From contig UZAE01012258.1 in the NCBI GenBank assembly GCA_900617975.1, forward strand, positions 1-49,964: a stretch of 49,964 bases of DNA. The letters are read 5' to 3'. Below the pieces are notes generated by a model. The model was not told the origin of the DNA and did no database searches. It saw only the letters and a program-made list of their open reading frames with translations. The position numbers and the translations under genes were made by a program. Of the stretch, positions 1-13,476 are shown in pieces. Origin of the DNA: Rodentolepis nana (Eukaryota; Platyhelminthes; Cestoda; Cyclophyllidea; Hymenolepididae). Numbering within the stretch: position 1 is the first letter of the stretch; every line of letters begins with the position of its first letter.

Positions 1-310
1 TTTCCTACCATGATGATAGTTATCGTTTGCCCTTTAGCTGGCTTCGGGCTTCACAGAGGGAAGGTTCATCTAAGTAGCAGAAAGACGAGGGGCGGGGAAC
101 AGAAGAGCGATTCACAGATGTAAAAGAGGCAGACAGACATAAAGGTAGGGAAAAAGGTAAGATGAGTACTGTGAAGGGGTCGACTATGACAAGCAGTTGG
201 GCCATGGTATTATGAAGTCAGAAGTCAAATGCCGGTTAATAGACTCTTTTGCCGTATGAGTATACGTTGCCCAGGGTGCACCGCGTGGAGGTAAGTCTAT
301 CGCACACCCC
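1..310 (-). repeat. SINE-like repeat copy 1, cut by the window edge
   Basis: Member of the roughly 300-bp dispersed family described at 8742-9075. The head (GGTAAGTCTATCGCACACCCC on the + strand, ending at 310) and most of the body are present. The A/T-rich tail lies beyond the left edge. The family's own 5'-to-3' direction is on the - strand. Open reading frames here are by-products of its pyrimidine-rich composition and not genes. Confidence 0.85.
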
Positions 311-920
311 ATAAAAGAGAAGATAAATAACAAAATCTTCCTTTGTTTTGATATCCCATTTGCTCTAATAGAAATTACACTAATTAAAAGTTTATCAAAT
401 CCCATTATAATTTCATTATAGTTCCGTAACCTTCAGGTCAGGGGTTCGGTGAAAGTCCGAATTTAAATGGGTTTTACGACGGCCATTGTTTGCTCAACTA
501 GACATCCATTTAAGAGTTACGTTCAATTTTGCAAAAAAAACGTATAAATCACTTTCAACAAAGAAGTATTAGGCAGTAGGAAGACTTAATTTGAGGATAC
601 ATCCTTGAGCAAACAGCTGTTACCGAACATCATTAAATTGATTATGATATTCAATTTTTAAGAGAAATTGATTAAAAAATGTGAATTAAAAACTTTACAT
701 TGAGATTGATTGTATGAATGACATTGAAAAGTTTCTATATTACTGAACAAGTTAGAGCACGTTGTAAAAGCAATGATATGTAGTGGATTATTACACAAAT
801 TGGCCTGACCTTATCCACAGAAATCTCCATGGCAAGATCCTCTAGCTTGAAATGGCTCCTGAATTAACTCATCGATGTAGCGGAAACAAGCGTATTGAGT
901 GGAATAAGGTAATTTGAGCT

Positions 921-959
<39 letters not shown>

Positions 960-3172
960 GTGTTGATATCACGCCTACTCATTATTTTCTGTTGGGGTAC
1001 GTTGATCTTGTGACAAAAATTGCCTATTAATTTGTCGAGAGGCTTCTGCACTCATAAACTCATTTGTTCTCTAACGCGATCAACACCACGGTCACACGTT
1101 TCAGCATATTTCATTTTGAACCCATAAATGAATTTGCAATTTACATTCTAAAAATGTCGCCTAATAGTCTTTGTTGATTAAGTTCATTCTGATGAAATTT
1201 TTAAAGGAGAATTCAACTTCATTATATGCGTATCTATTAATTTTATTACGCCATAAAATAGTAATAAACGTGAGTGTCTAATAAAAAATAATAACTTCAG
1301 ATGAATTGTAAGCTCTTATGATATTTACACTTATCAACTATTAAAAGTTAAGGAATTTTACACTGTCATTTATTATCAAATTTTACCTGACTCTAATAAC
1401 TTTTTACCTTTTATGATTACGTAACCGATTATAGCACAATAATGAGAAATGCACACGAAATAATATAATTAAAGTGTGCCTCATAAAGAAGCAATTGCTC
1501 ATAATACTATCATTTTAGAGTGAGATTTAAATTAAATTTTAATTTAGGTTACAAAGCAGTTTGTGTAACTACATTGACATCTGAGATATTATACTTTTCA
1601 GAATTTCCTTTCGATTGTAAAACGAAACAATAAAGATCATGATTTTCCCTCCTCTATTTATATTTGAGCAAAATATACAACTCCAGATTTGGTCTGATAA
1701 GTATATTGCTCAAGACGGCATTTTTCCTAATAAATTAGCACGCCAACGACGTGGTTCTAGAAATATTGTAAATAGAACTGATCAAGTAAGCTAATAATTT
1801 TGAAAATATTTATTTTAACGCATTGATAATTCAAAATTATTTGTTTAAACCTATGCCAATCAAAGATTTGCTGAACATTCAATAAGTGGTGAAATTACAT
1901 TTTCATTTTTCGACCGAGGCGTCTTGTGGCGCACGATTTTAACGATGAAAATTTGTAGTGCCCCATGAAAAATTAATTTTTTTTTTAAATTTTTAGATTG
2001 GAGCTGGAAGTTATCATTCTCTATTGATATAACGAGAAAGCATTAGCCCAAATTACTCTTCGTTCACATTCTTAATGAAAAAGTGATTACATTTTTTTTC
2101 CACAAATCTGCATTTTGATTTTATGCACCAATGGTTTAAACCTATCGATCTCGGAGATTCCGCTTTTCATTATCTACCCCTTTAGATAAAAAGTACATCA
2201 GCACTCAAACTTCACGACTGTATTTGTTCAAGTGTCTTATCTAAACTGCTATTATATTTTCTCTCACTCACACCTACTCAGACAACCTTTCACCAGTTGT
2301 CCGCTTGCACTCTTTCTTCCCATCTCCTTCTTATTATCTTGTTTTTTTCTGTCTTTCGCCTTCAACACACTTTAGAAAACACAATTCATTATTTCATGCC
2401 CTTTGAAGTGAGGGTTGCATTTGATAGCTATCAACTATTTGTTTTTACTTCAAAGCAATATGGTTATTTAGAAGCTTCCTCGATTGGAAACTGTTGAAAA
2501 TAACAAAAAAAGCTGCTTTAAAAACAATACCGACCCAATAGTGAACAGAATGGTTATGCAGAATGAGAAGTAGAAATCTTTAATACAGTGGATAGTGAAT
2601 AGGCTCAAGTTAGAACGAAAAGATTAATTCATCCTTTTCTCCGGTGTTTTAACTGTTGGCTCGGAATATTACAAGGTAAACTGAAGCACTTGTCTATACA
2701 CAGAATGGACATCAATTAAATTTGCTATTGTGAGTTTGCACTAAGGAGATAGGAGTAGGCATTATGAAGGCATAATCAAGAGTTTAATTTGAAAGATAAC
2801 GAATTGTAGAAGTTATTATTTTGTATCTTTTGCAACTAGGCATCACAAGAAAGATAGTTATTTAACCTAATATTATACAGATGCAAGGTGGTATTTTGTT
2901 ATTTACTTTAGTATAATAAAAAGGAAAAGGTTTCATGGCATTCTCAAAAATTTTAGCATCAGTATTGTTAATGCAATGATCTCTGCCATTATTAGTGGAA
3001 TTCCCAAAGAAATAAATAATTAAACATAAGAAAATATAACCTCCACGTAGAGATTTATGTTTTTACATTCAACTACTAATACCCTTCAACTGACCTTAAC
3101 AAATGATATTTGTTTAAATCAACCAAAATAAACCCACAATCCTTAAGTGTTTTTCAATGGACTTATCTGACT
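311..3172. other. Upstream region of the ACK-like gene
   Basis: AT-rich DNA with no convincing exon, RNA gene or transposon. It holds one (GT)n microsatellite (921-959). I see no clear TATA box close to the start codon at 3173. A non-coding first exon or a trans-splice site could lie here, but nothing in the sequence singles one out. Confidence 0.6.
921..959. repeat. (GT)n microsatellite
   Basis: Near-perfect GT dinucleotide run of about 39 bp. Confidence 0.95.
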
Positions 3173-6100
3173 ATGTCGTCGTCCAATTGGCTCCGAAAAT
3201 TCCTTGATGAAGTACAATTACCAGATTTCTTTGATGCATTTAAGGACGTCTTACAAGTTACACAGTTAGTAGTTAATTTATGTATTTTTAAGGTATAAAA
3301 TTAAAACAGCTTATATGTTATTTTTAATATTTTGTTTAAATTTTCGTCCGTCAAACTTTAATTTTTATATTTTTGTTCAAATACGAATTTTCGGAAGTTA
3401 TTGGTTGTTTTACTCTTGAATAGATTGCAGCATTTCAGCTATGTACGTACTGCAGATCTTCACAGGATCGGTCTAAGTGCGCCCGCAATTGCTAGGATCA
3501 AAGCTGCATTAAAAATACATCGTGAAAACGCTGGAATACCCCACAATCCACGGAAGAAATTACACGGCCTTTCTTTTGGAATTCCTCTAATTGATTTGGT
3601 ATGTAATCTGCTTCAGTTAATATAGTGTAATTTTTGTTCTATTTATTTTAATGGTTTTCTTCCCTTTAGATACGATATGGACCCCCTCGCGATGTTCCAA
3701 TTTTAACTCCTGGGTCTGATTCCGGATACATTCGTCGATGTCATTCAGATGCCACTTCTCCCCCTCTACCATCCACTTCAGATTCTCATCTTCCTTGCCA
3801 ACTCATCCGACAAGAGGACGTGACCCTCCATGAAGTAAATCATGGAAGACTGGGCTCTGGTTCCTTCGGAGTTGTCCGCAGAGGTGATTGGAAGACACCC
3901 ACTGGTCAAGTGGTATGCTACACTTGTATCTATTAAATACTTTCTGACTACACATTCAATGTTCTTTGTTTATAATTTATAGTTACCTGTTGCCTTGAAA
4001 ATTCTTCGGCGCAGCAAGACCGAAGATGCTGCAGATTTCTTTTCAACTGTTCTTTCGGAGGTGATGCTAATGCAATCTGTGTCTCATCCCAATCTCGTGC
4101 GAATTTATGGGATTATTCCTTTCAACCCTCTTGTTATCGTGAGTTTCGTGATTTTCGAGAGTTTAATTTTCCTCTACGACATCTATCGTCCGTTTTTAGC
4201 ATACGATCATAATAAAAATTTAGAATATGTTGATGCCTTTGTTACTTTTTTGCTTCAAATCAGTTTGACCTCTTGGGGCTGGCTAAAACAACTTCTTCGT
4301 CACTTATGTTTCCCAGTTGGCTAAAACAACATTTTTATGTCTCATGAAAGACAGTTTTCGCTAAGATTAGGTGGAGGAGGAGGGTGGAAGGAGGGAAGGA
4401 CCTTAAAACATTCATCGTCAGAAATTGCGCACTGACCTCACACTGACTACTATAGCATTGAATCACATGCCATTGGCATATTTTGTGGTGGTGTTGTAGC
4501 CTACTCACTCTTTCACATAAGACAGAACCTGTTGAATCTTTTTGGGGTTACTTAAAAAACTAGCCTACGTTTGATCCTGTGTGCAATTTACCAGATGTAC
4601 GAGCTGAGTATTTGAATTTTCAGGTACACTTTTCTCCTTGCCAGCAAATCACCTTGTTATTCTTTTACACTAATCATTGGTTCGTTGAGCGAACTGCTCT
4701 TAATTATATAAACTCGAGATAATTACTTGCGTTGACTGGAAATTCCCTTAAGATTTGCTCCGACTGTCAAATTCGAGATAGCCATCTCATTGTACTGACT
4801 AGGACTATTCTAATTGAATGCTAGAAGAATAGGTACTTTGGGGGGGGGGGGGGGGGGGGGGGGGNGGGGAGGGGGTATTGGACAACTTTGGGGGACTGAG
4901 AGATGAAATAGATGGACATGGTTGTGAAGCTGGGGGGATATTTGACTGGTTTAATTATCTTTGTGACAGTTAGCTCAAACAGACATTAGAGTCACAATAT
5001 GCATATTATACTTTATTATTATATCAAATGGCGGGCTTTATGATATTCATCATTAGCCTCTAAGTTTACTTCGGGCTTCACAGAGGGGAGTTTGGGTAGT
5101 TTACATAAGCCCATTGGTTGACTTCTAGCTTCCCAGTATCTCTGGGTTTCGGCCGTTGTCTGTAGGGCTGGCTGTAGTGGGTCCAATCCATTTCTTCCTG
5201 CAGGTCACATAGAGGGCATATTGGTTGAGAGTATACTCCTATTCTATGTTGGTGCTTCGCCGGTCAATCGTGTCCAGTACGCAGTCTAAACTCTGCAACA
5301 GCTTCGGTTCTTGTCCACTCGGCTATGTTGGAGAGTGCCACTGTCCACTGCTTTCCCTTTGCTCGGGCTTTAAGTTCTTTGCTTCTTGAAGTTTTATGCG
5401 GTAGACTTACCTCCACGTGGTTCACCCTGGACAGCGTATACTCATGCGGCAATAAAGTCTATAAATCGGCAGTTGACTTCAATCTATCATCACCAGCCTG
5501 AAACGTATTATACATATTCATGCGATGAGGGAAAGTCTTGCAAGGAAATTAAATGCGGAAGCTTTGGACAACGACGTCGTAATTATTGTCTAATCATAAG
5601 CTTGCTGTTTTACTGTTACGTATGTATAAAATGACACATTACTTCGTTTGCTTTCTTTAGGTAACTGAGTTGGCCCCTCTCGGAAGCCTTCTGACGGCCC
5701 TGCGAATCCATTCCCATCGACTCTCAACCTCGTCTATCCTCGAAGGTGGCGATAATGGAAGTAGTCGTCCTCCAGCGACAGCTTTCAGTGTAGACATTCT
5801 CTGGGATATGAGCATCCAACTTGCGCGTGGAATGGCCCACCTCGCCTCCTGTTGCCTCATTCATCGCGATTTGGCCGCTCGAAATGTCCTCCTCTTTGGG
5901 GGTGGTTCATCGTCTGCCAAAGGTGATGATTGTCAGCCTCGTGTTGGTGGATTTGTGGTGAAAATAGGGGATTTTGGTTTACTTCGAAGGGGAATGGTGA
6001 ACTCGAGTGAGGAGGCAATTGGATCGAGTAGTACTGCCGAGGGAAGGGATGATCAAAAGATCCCTGGATATGTTTACACTGGAGTGGGGAAACAGAAAAT

Positions 6101-9100
6101 TCCTTTCGCTTGGTAAGTAGTATCATTGCTCATTTATACACTACCGAGTCTTGCCTACTCATAAGTCATGGAAACAGTAATCCGACCCCCCCTCTCTCTC
6201 TCTCCTCTTTATCTCCCTTTTGATTCCACTCCACTGAACGCTTGTGATAGGCCTAAAATCGCACCCTTCTCCCAGTCAATTCTATTATTTAAGATTGCTT
6301 CATACCTTCACATTCTTATATATTTGGGTGAAATCCTGTTCACGTTACTGCCATTCTCTCCTCCTGATGTGTGCATTAGTTATATTCAAGGCACAGTCTC
6401 CATTAACGAGGAAGTAAGACTTGGAATAAGGGGTGTGCGATAGACTTACCTCCACGTGGAGCACCCTGGGCAACGTATACTCATACGGCAAAAGAGTCTT
6501 TTAACTGGCAGTTGACTTCTGATTTCAAGCTACCATAACTCCACTGTATGTCATATTTGACTTCTTTCACAGTACTCATCTTACCTTTTCTCTGCCTTTG
6601 TGTCTGTCCTTCTCTTTTGCTTCCTTGAATCACTTTTCTGATCCCTATCTCGAATGTTTCTCACTTTGATGAACCTTCCCTCTGTGAAGCCCGAAGTCAG
6701 CTAAAGGGCTAATGATAACTAACAAAACGCCTGCCATTTGAAATAAATAAATGTTTCGATGGGGGTAATGCTCAACACCAGAGTTCGTGAAATCGTCGGT
6801 ACACATCCAATGCTTTGCTGTTTTACTCACATCCTCTAATCTCTAATTCCATGTTTTTTAAGCTTTCTTTCTTGGACAGAAACCGTGGGTACACTGGCGC
6901 TATTTCTGGCTTTTACTACTATTGATATTTGATGACCTTTCAAAAATATTCCCACAATTGAAGGAGTCCTGTCTTCTTGCTGTCGATGCACCTGTCTAAT
7001 CCTCTTAAATCCGCCAAGGAAAGCTCTGACTGGGGAATTCGCACCTTGGGTGTTGACCCACGCGAGGAGAGCCCATTGAAGTACGAGATTCGATTTCTTC
7101 CATCGGTGCGTGTATGTGTGTGTGTGTGTCCTATTTTTCCCAACTGAGCAGTTGGAACTGACAGAAGTAAAATGGAGTGGTCGGGCAAAGATGTGTTCAC
7201 TTTGGAATGTTCTCGTGCATTTTGCGCACTTTTCGAAATGTCTCATTATAACCACTTGATTTAGGAAGAGCGAAGTCATTCACGTTCCACTGGTCTTATT
7301 TTTTGCTCGATTTAACTAATCCATTAGTTCCTTCAAGTCACTGAATGCTCAGCTGTGATTGTCTCAATCTCATGACTCTCGACTTAACAGACCCTCAGGC
7401 TGCTTCCACTCATCCTCCGTTTCTCGTTTTTAATTACTATATCCTCCTCCTGTGAGAAGAGGCCTAATCGAAAGCTAATTTCATTTGACGCTAGTCGCTG
7501 GTCTCACGCTCATTTTTTGCCATTGTTCTCGACTCTTGCATTGCTACGGTCACTCACGCACACACACCCCACACACACACACACCCCACACACACACCTA
7601 AGCGTGTTAGACAAAGCGACGATCATACTGAGGTGGCATAATTCAATAATTTGCGCAATGAGCCAATTACTTAACCCCCTAAAGGTGTGCATTTGGCACT
7701 GTTTATTAGTAGATAGTATTGCAGCTACTGTTGTCCAGGTGGGCGACTGCTTACATAGTCACTAGTTTGTGGACTTCAAGCAGAGAGAACCGAGGTCACC
7801 AATTCAGGAGGTGCCAAATGTAGTTTATACAGTTTGTAGTTAACAGAAAAAATCAACAGTTTCAAAAAGAAGAAGAAGACAACGAGTCGCGTTATCGGTG
7901 TACATTGATTAAGTCACCTTGAAAAGTGAAGAGTTGTCCTCCGCTATGCCATGTAGTTGGGAGCTTTGCGCTTCCATGGGATTTGGAATTTCTACCCCCC
8001 TCCTCTCTTCTTCTCTTTCCAGCACTCACGAAATATATGTTGATGGTTTGTTAAAAGATTCTTTGGAAGCGGCTTGCATTAACTCCCATAATATTTCTGA
8101 TGTGCCGGGTGCGTCTGACTTTGTTAAGCATTTTATCGCATTGTCAACGATCATTGGCATGGAGTTGGCAGCTTTGCACTTCCATTGTTTACAAACAAGC
8201 CTCACCTCTGATGCGCCTTTGACAGCTGTTAAAGCTGCTAACCCCTCGCCTGGCCGGCCAAAGTGAGGCGGGGGGGGGGGGGACTTCCTTCGCCATCTTG
8301 GCCATTTGGCTTTGGACGCAACTTAAAGGTCCAAACTGTCTCAATTCACCGGCTATTCCACTCCAGTGCGTGGGAATGAAGTATGCTCAATTAATGTTAT
8401 TATCGTCAAAGGCATGAAGTGTCGGTACTTTCTTAATAAGGTGGTAGTAGAGGTGGGGGGGGGGGGACTTTCCTGCTTTGCTGTCTCTTGAGCATCTTCT
8501 GTCAATTGCCTTTTATCTTCTCTTCCTCCGCGCTCGCCACTTTAATTCAAGGAACTCAGCGGCGGTTCGGACCTTCAGCTGTCCATCGCACTAGCACACC
8601 TCTCTCTTTTTTCTCTTTCCTTAATTGCCCTTTGCGCGAGTGCCACTCCATTTTTTCTCCCTCCTCTCGTCATATTTGTCGTCCTTTTTTTTATTAATTC
8701 GATGCGAATTAAAGGGCTTGCAACTCGCTTGCTTGCAAAATTTTTATTCATTTATTTATTTCAAATGGCAGACTTTATGATGGTTATCATTAGCCCATTT
8801 AGCTGACTTCGGGCTTCACAGCAGGGGAGGAGGAACATAAAAAGTGAGAATAATTCAAGAGGGGGAAACAGAAAAGTGATTCAAGGATGCAAAGGAGACA
8901 GACAGACACAAAGGCAGAGTGAAAAGGTGAGGTGAGTACCGTGGAAGTAGTCAAATATGACCACATACAGTGGGGTGATGGTAGTTTGAAGTCAGAAGTC
9001 AACTGCCAGTCAATAGACTTTTTTGCCGTATGAGTAAACGTTGCCCAGGATGGAGGTAAGTCTATCGTACGCCCCTGCTTGCAAAATATGAAGTGAAATT

Positions 9101-10445
9101 AGGTGATTGGAGTTCAAACGCATCAAGGGGGAACTACGGAGACGTCAAAATGGAGTTTTGCGTAAATCCAACGATTTAAACAATTGGGCTCAAAATCCAT
9201 TCGTAATTGGCCTCCGAAGAGACTGTTTTTGTATCAGCAAAACTCTTTTTTATTTATTCAACTTAATTGCCTAATTAACTAGTTCAGTTCGATGAATTTC
9301 CTAGAAAAAAGCCTCAATTGTAGCTATGGGCGTTTTGTAAGTTTATATTTAACTCAGTCCATTCACACAAATCGATCGGCTTTATTCTCTTAATTAAAAA
9401 TCATTTGCCTATGGAGACTTGATCTAATTCCCTAGTTAAAATTTTGATCATAACAACTGTGTTTTTCAAGGTGTGGTCGTTGGGAGTGAAGCGGTAGATC
9501 CATATACCATGGCCTTATCTACTCCACTCCATCCCAATCACCAAAGCGAATTTATCACACTTCACGCCTGTTTTTGTCCCAAACATCTGTTGTGAATCGC
9601 ACCTCTATTTTAATGCTGGGCTTTAATTTACTTTAACTGAAATGCAATTGCTTTATTAAGTACTAATATGTCTACTTCTTTTTTGTTGCCTATTTCAACG
9701 CCCCTTTTTCTCGATCGCTTTCGCCGTTTTATTGTTATAAGGTGCTCATTTGGGGCGAGTGGGAGGGGGGGGGGTCATTTACCCTTCTTTTGGGGTCATC
9801 ATCTTTTTCGGTGTGTTCAATGCAAGCAAGGAGGTGGACAGGGTGGAAAATTGGACCATCCACTCGATTGCAACGCAGATTTATTAGTGGACGCAAATTT
9901 TTTTAAAAAAACGACTTTTCATATGAGCTCAACATCCGACAGCACGGTCCTAAAATTTCCGCAAAAATTGTTAATTAATTAATTAAATTACAAAATTTAT
10001 CTTTTCACATCAGATGACTCGTTTTATTAACTGTTGATGCTGTGATGTTAGGCGATTTTTTACACGCCAATATCATAATTTAAATTACTCTTCTAAGCGC
10101 GAATAATGTTTCTTCACGTTACCTGTGGGCTGATCAGAAATGGTGACCCCATTTTGTAATTGGACTAACGTAGCGTCAGAAATGGTGTCACCAGCACTTA
10201 GGGAATAAAGTTATATATTATTTTAAGATCAGCAGCGCGTGTGGGTGAGGTGGGCTTTGTAAGCCTGCATCGCGAAACACGACTAGAGGTGGGGGGAATA
10301 TTATTTTTTATTACCAAATTTATTTTGTGCCAGCATCTTGTCTTGGCTTCATTATAAATAGATTTTCTATTCTGAGTCTGGTTTGATTTAATTTTGCGTG
10401 AGCCAATTATATTGCAAGAAAAAAGTGAGAATTCTCCCCCACCCC

Positions 10446-10479
<34 letters not shown>

Positions 10480-13441
10480 TCCTCCTCCTCGACTCCTCTT
10501 AAATGGCACTTCGCGGCGAACATTTCTCCCCTTTGCAATATCTACAATTTTTGTTCAACCATCCACGCCTATTCTCTTTCAATGGGGTTGTATGTTTCTG
10601 CTACTGACAACACCGCCTTCTCGTCTCGTCACCTGATTAGCGCGAAAAAATGGCAGTATCTGATTGTGTTCATCAAATGACTTCTATTTTATTATTTTTT
10701 TTCCAACTAAATTCAATGGATACGCGGTAAAAGATTGGTTGTGCTTTAAGGGGTTTAATCAAACAGCTCATTTCCTCTATTGGAGGTTTTGGGAAAGGCA
10801 AATCTCGATTTCTGGGCAACTAAAAGATCTGACAACCGTAAATTTGCTACGTTTTCATCTCGAAGATTACTTTCCAGGTACTTTATAGGACAAATTTGAT
10901 GACCGTTTATTTTTGTTTCGGTACCAGAACCCCACAGAGTATTAAAAGGGGGGGGGGAGTGTTTGGGCGAACGTTTTTGCCCAATTTATACTGAATCCGT
11001 TGTTATTAACACGGCACCTTCCTCCAGGCAATCCATGTTTACGTTTACATGTTTGCTTGAACTGTTTTCGGTCGACGCAGTTGTGTGGAATATCGATTGA
11101 CGACGTTCCTTTTGCCTCTTTCACGACAACGCGGTTTCGTCATACCCTCCTTCGCGTTCCATTTTTTTTCCTCTTCCAGCTCTTAATTGACGTTGTTTAG
11201 TGTATTCAGCTTTGCTGTCGACTCGCTTTCCCATATCTCCTAGACATGTGGCCGTCGACAGTTCGCCTCACCCATCTCCAAGGCTCTCCAAGGCTCTCCC
11301 CCCACCCTTATATGTATATATATCTTAAGGCCTTTTTTGCCATAGAAGAATTTAGCCGTCTTTCGGCCTTTGTAGGCACTTAAAAGAAGCCAATTAGTCT
11401 TTCCTTGTGTTGAAGGTCCCCGCCGGAGGCGATCAAAGCTCGCCTTTTCTCCCAGGCCTCAGACGTGTGGAGTTGGGGAGTGACTGTGTGGGAGATGTGG
11501 AGTGGTGGCGCCGAGCCATGGCCCACTTTAGGCTCCGACGCTATCCTCTCTGAACTCAAATCGGGACGCCGTCTGGCCTGGCCTCGAACAGCCTGTCCAC
11601 GGAGGCTCTACCAACTCCTCCTGGCCACTTGGCGATTCGAGCCCGCTCAACGACCCTCCTTCGAGTACCTGGTGGATCGAATGGATAAGGTGCGTTGAAT
11701 GTGATCTTTGCTTAGTTTGAGGCGCTCAAACAGGCTCCATGTTGTGCTTTATATGGTGGCGCTTCTATACCAAAAAACTTAAAAGTGCACTTTCCTTGGT
11801 CTCTTATATGCTATTCCAAATACAATATCGGAATTTATTCGCGTTTGAGTAGCCCAATAAACTTGGCTTTTTCTTGAACGTGTTAACCTGTTAGCTCTCT
11901 CTCTCTTTCCCTCTTTGCTCTGCTCACACTGTTTGGTCCAATGGTTGTGCCTCGCACCGTCACAATTTTATCGAATTGACACGTTTACCAGCCTTCAAGT
12001 GCCATTGGCCACTTGGCTTTCAAAGTAATCCAGTAAAGTGTCAATCACCACCTGGTGACATTTCCTTTCTCTTCCATCTCCATTTGTTGTAGGGAGAGGG
12101 GAGGGGGAGGGGGGACATGGTGACCATGATTCAAGATGTATGTGAACGCCTTCAATTTTGGGTTCCTTCAATTTCTCAAGCCAAGAGAGTCTTCTTTTTC
12201 TAGACTGACATTTTTTTGTGTTCCCTTCGGTGAATGCTATATTTGAATATTGTCAATTTGATTGTGAACGTGAGTAAATTCGAATTTTATTAATGTTGGG
12301 CTCGATTTTTACCATCACGCCTCCTAAAATCGCACGCTTTTATTATTATTATCATTATTATTTTATACATTAACTTATGAGCAGTTTTTTTCACCTAATG
12401 AAGTCATGTGTCAAACTTTTTTCTCTACTTTTCGAGGATTTTAGTGATTGGTTGTTGGCGTGCAGTGCTTCCATCTGCCTGTAGTTTTGTTGTCAAAGTT
12501 TAGCTCTATTTGGCGTGACATCAAACCTCCCAAGCCCGTTAGAGGACGTGAACTCGAGTTCTGTCCCCTCCCCCTCCTCCTACCCCCTCCTCACCCCCCC
12601 CCNCCCCCCCCCCCCCCCCCCCCCCCCCACATCACTACCCTTTTACTGTGGCCACCGACTTTCCAAGCGAGTGCACCAACTACCGTGTCACCAGCAGCGC
12701 ATCCTCACCTAACAAATTTTGGCCAACTCTCTCGCAGGAAAGAGATGTCCGGATCTTCTTTGCATGAGTTTTCTTCGGAATAATTCATTCCTTCCTGGTA
12801 CTCGTTGCTGATTTTTCTTCGCTGTTGCCGACTTTTGGACGTCGACGATGTTTGTGATGATGTGTTCTACCACGTACTACGCGCTCATCGAAGTGAATTT
12901 AAGGGTGCAATAACTTTATTCTCTCTGCGTACGGTTGACACGCGTTGGTGGTGGAATGATCACGTGACAAATCAGAAAGAGAGAGAGACACCTGTTCATC
13001 CGACCTGAATACCTTTCAAATCTGCTCTTGATTTCGGTTCATAAAGAGGTGTGACGTAATGCGGAGGTTGTTTAATGATCCCTTATTCTTCTTTGCACTT
13101 CCTATTTTCCTTTGAAAAATCTCTGGGTCGATTTTGCAGAACAAATGATGCATTGACAGAAAATTCTGCCCCAGTTCGGTTGATGGTACTCCAATTGGTG
13201 TACGTTGCAATTGCACTTGCGCGTCAAAAAACCTTCACTTTTGTCCAGTAGTTTTTCCTCCTTCTGCTAAATGCTGTCATGCGGGGGTGTTTGTACCCTC
13301 AGCTGCGCCTCTTTCCAAGATTTTCACTCGTCCAAATCTCGCCTCCATTTAATTAGAAGAACTAGGGCTAATTACTAATATCATTATTACTATTGATTAA
13401 TTAATCACAATGATTTACGTCGTTTGTGTTCTTTCCTCACG

Positions 13442-13476
<35 letters not shown>

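Larger units (their letters stand above)
4139..5660 (+). other. Intron 4 of the ACK-like gene, with nested retroelements
   Basis: Splits the kinase domain between strand beta-5 and the hinge (..PLVI / VTEL..). It contains a G-homopolymer tract, a LINE 3' fragment and a partial SINE head, each listed separately. The rest shows no recognisable content. Confidence 0.85.
6113..11415 (+). other. Intron 5 of the ACK-like gene (5.3 kb)
   Basis: Lies between the activation loop (..PFA-W) and the PPE motif; the codon for W373 is split. Contains two near-complete SINE copies in opposite orientations, a (CA)n array, several G or C runs (about 8270, 8455, 9766, 10447, 10949), and otherwise unrecognised sequence. 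No additional exon is needed. Confidence 0.85.

Noticed and set aside
421..460. tRNA B-box-like GGGGTTCGGTGAAAG
   Set aside because: No cloverleaf can be built around it: acceptor and anticodon stems do not pair.
6690..6755. Hammerhead ribozyme in the SINE tail (CTAATGA ... CAAAAC)
   Set aside because: The CTGANGA and GAAA core is not matched (CTAATGA, and CAAA in place of GAAA), and the required three-stem arrangement does not form. Other flatworm SINEs do carry hammerheads, so I looked, but the core bases are wrong in all copies.
8742..9075. The dispersed family as a TRIM or solo LTR (known in tapeworms)
   Set aside because: Copies with perfect target duplications are single units with an A/T-rich 3' tail and variable truncation. 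No paired terminal repeats, TG..CA ends, primer-binding site or polypurine tract pair are seen. This is non-LTR-type behaviour.
10394..10636. Proline- or glycine-rich proteins over homopolymer tracts
   Set aside because: Poly-C and poly-G translate as long Pro or Gly runs in any frame. The flanks show no coding character or splice sites.
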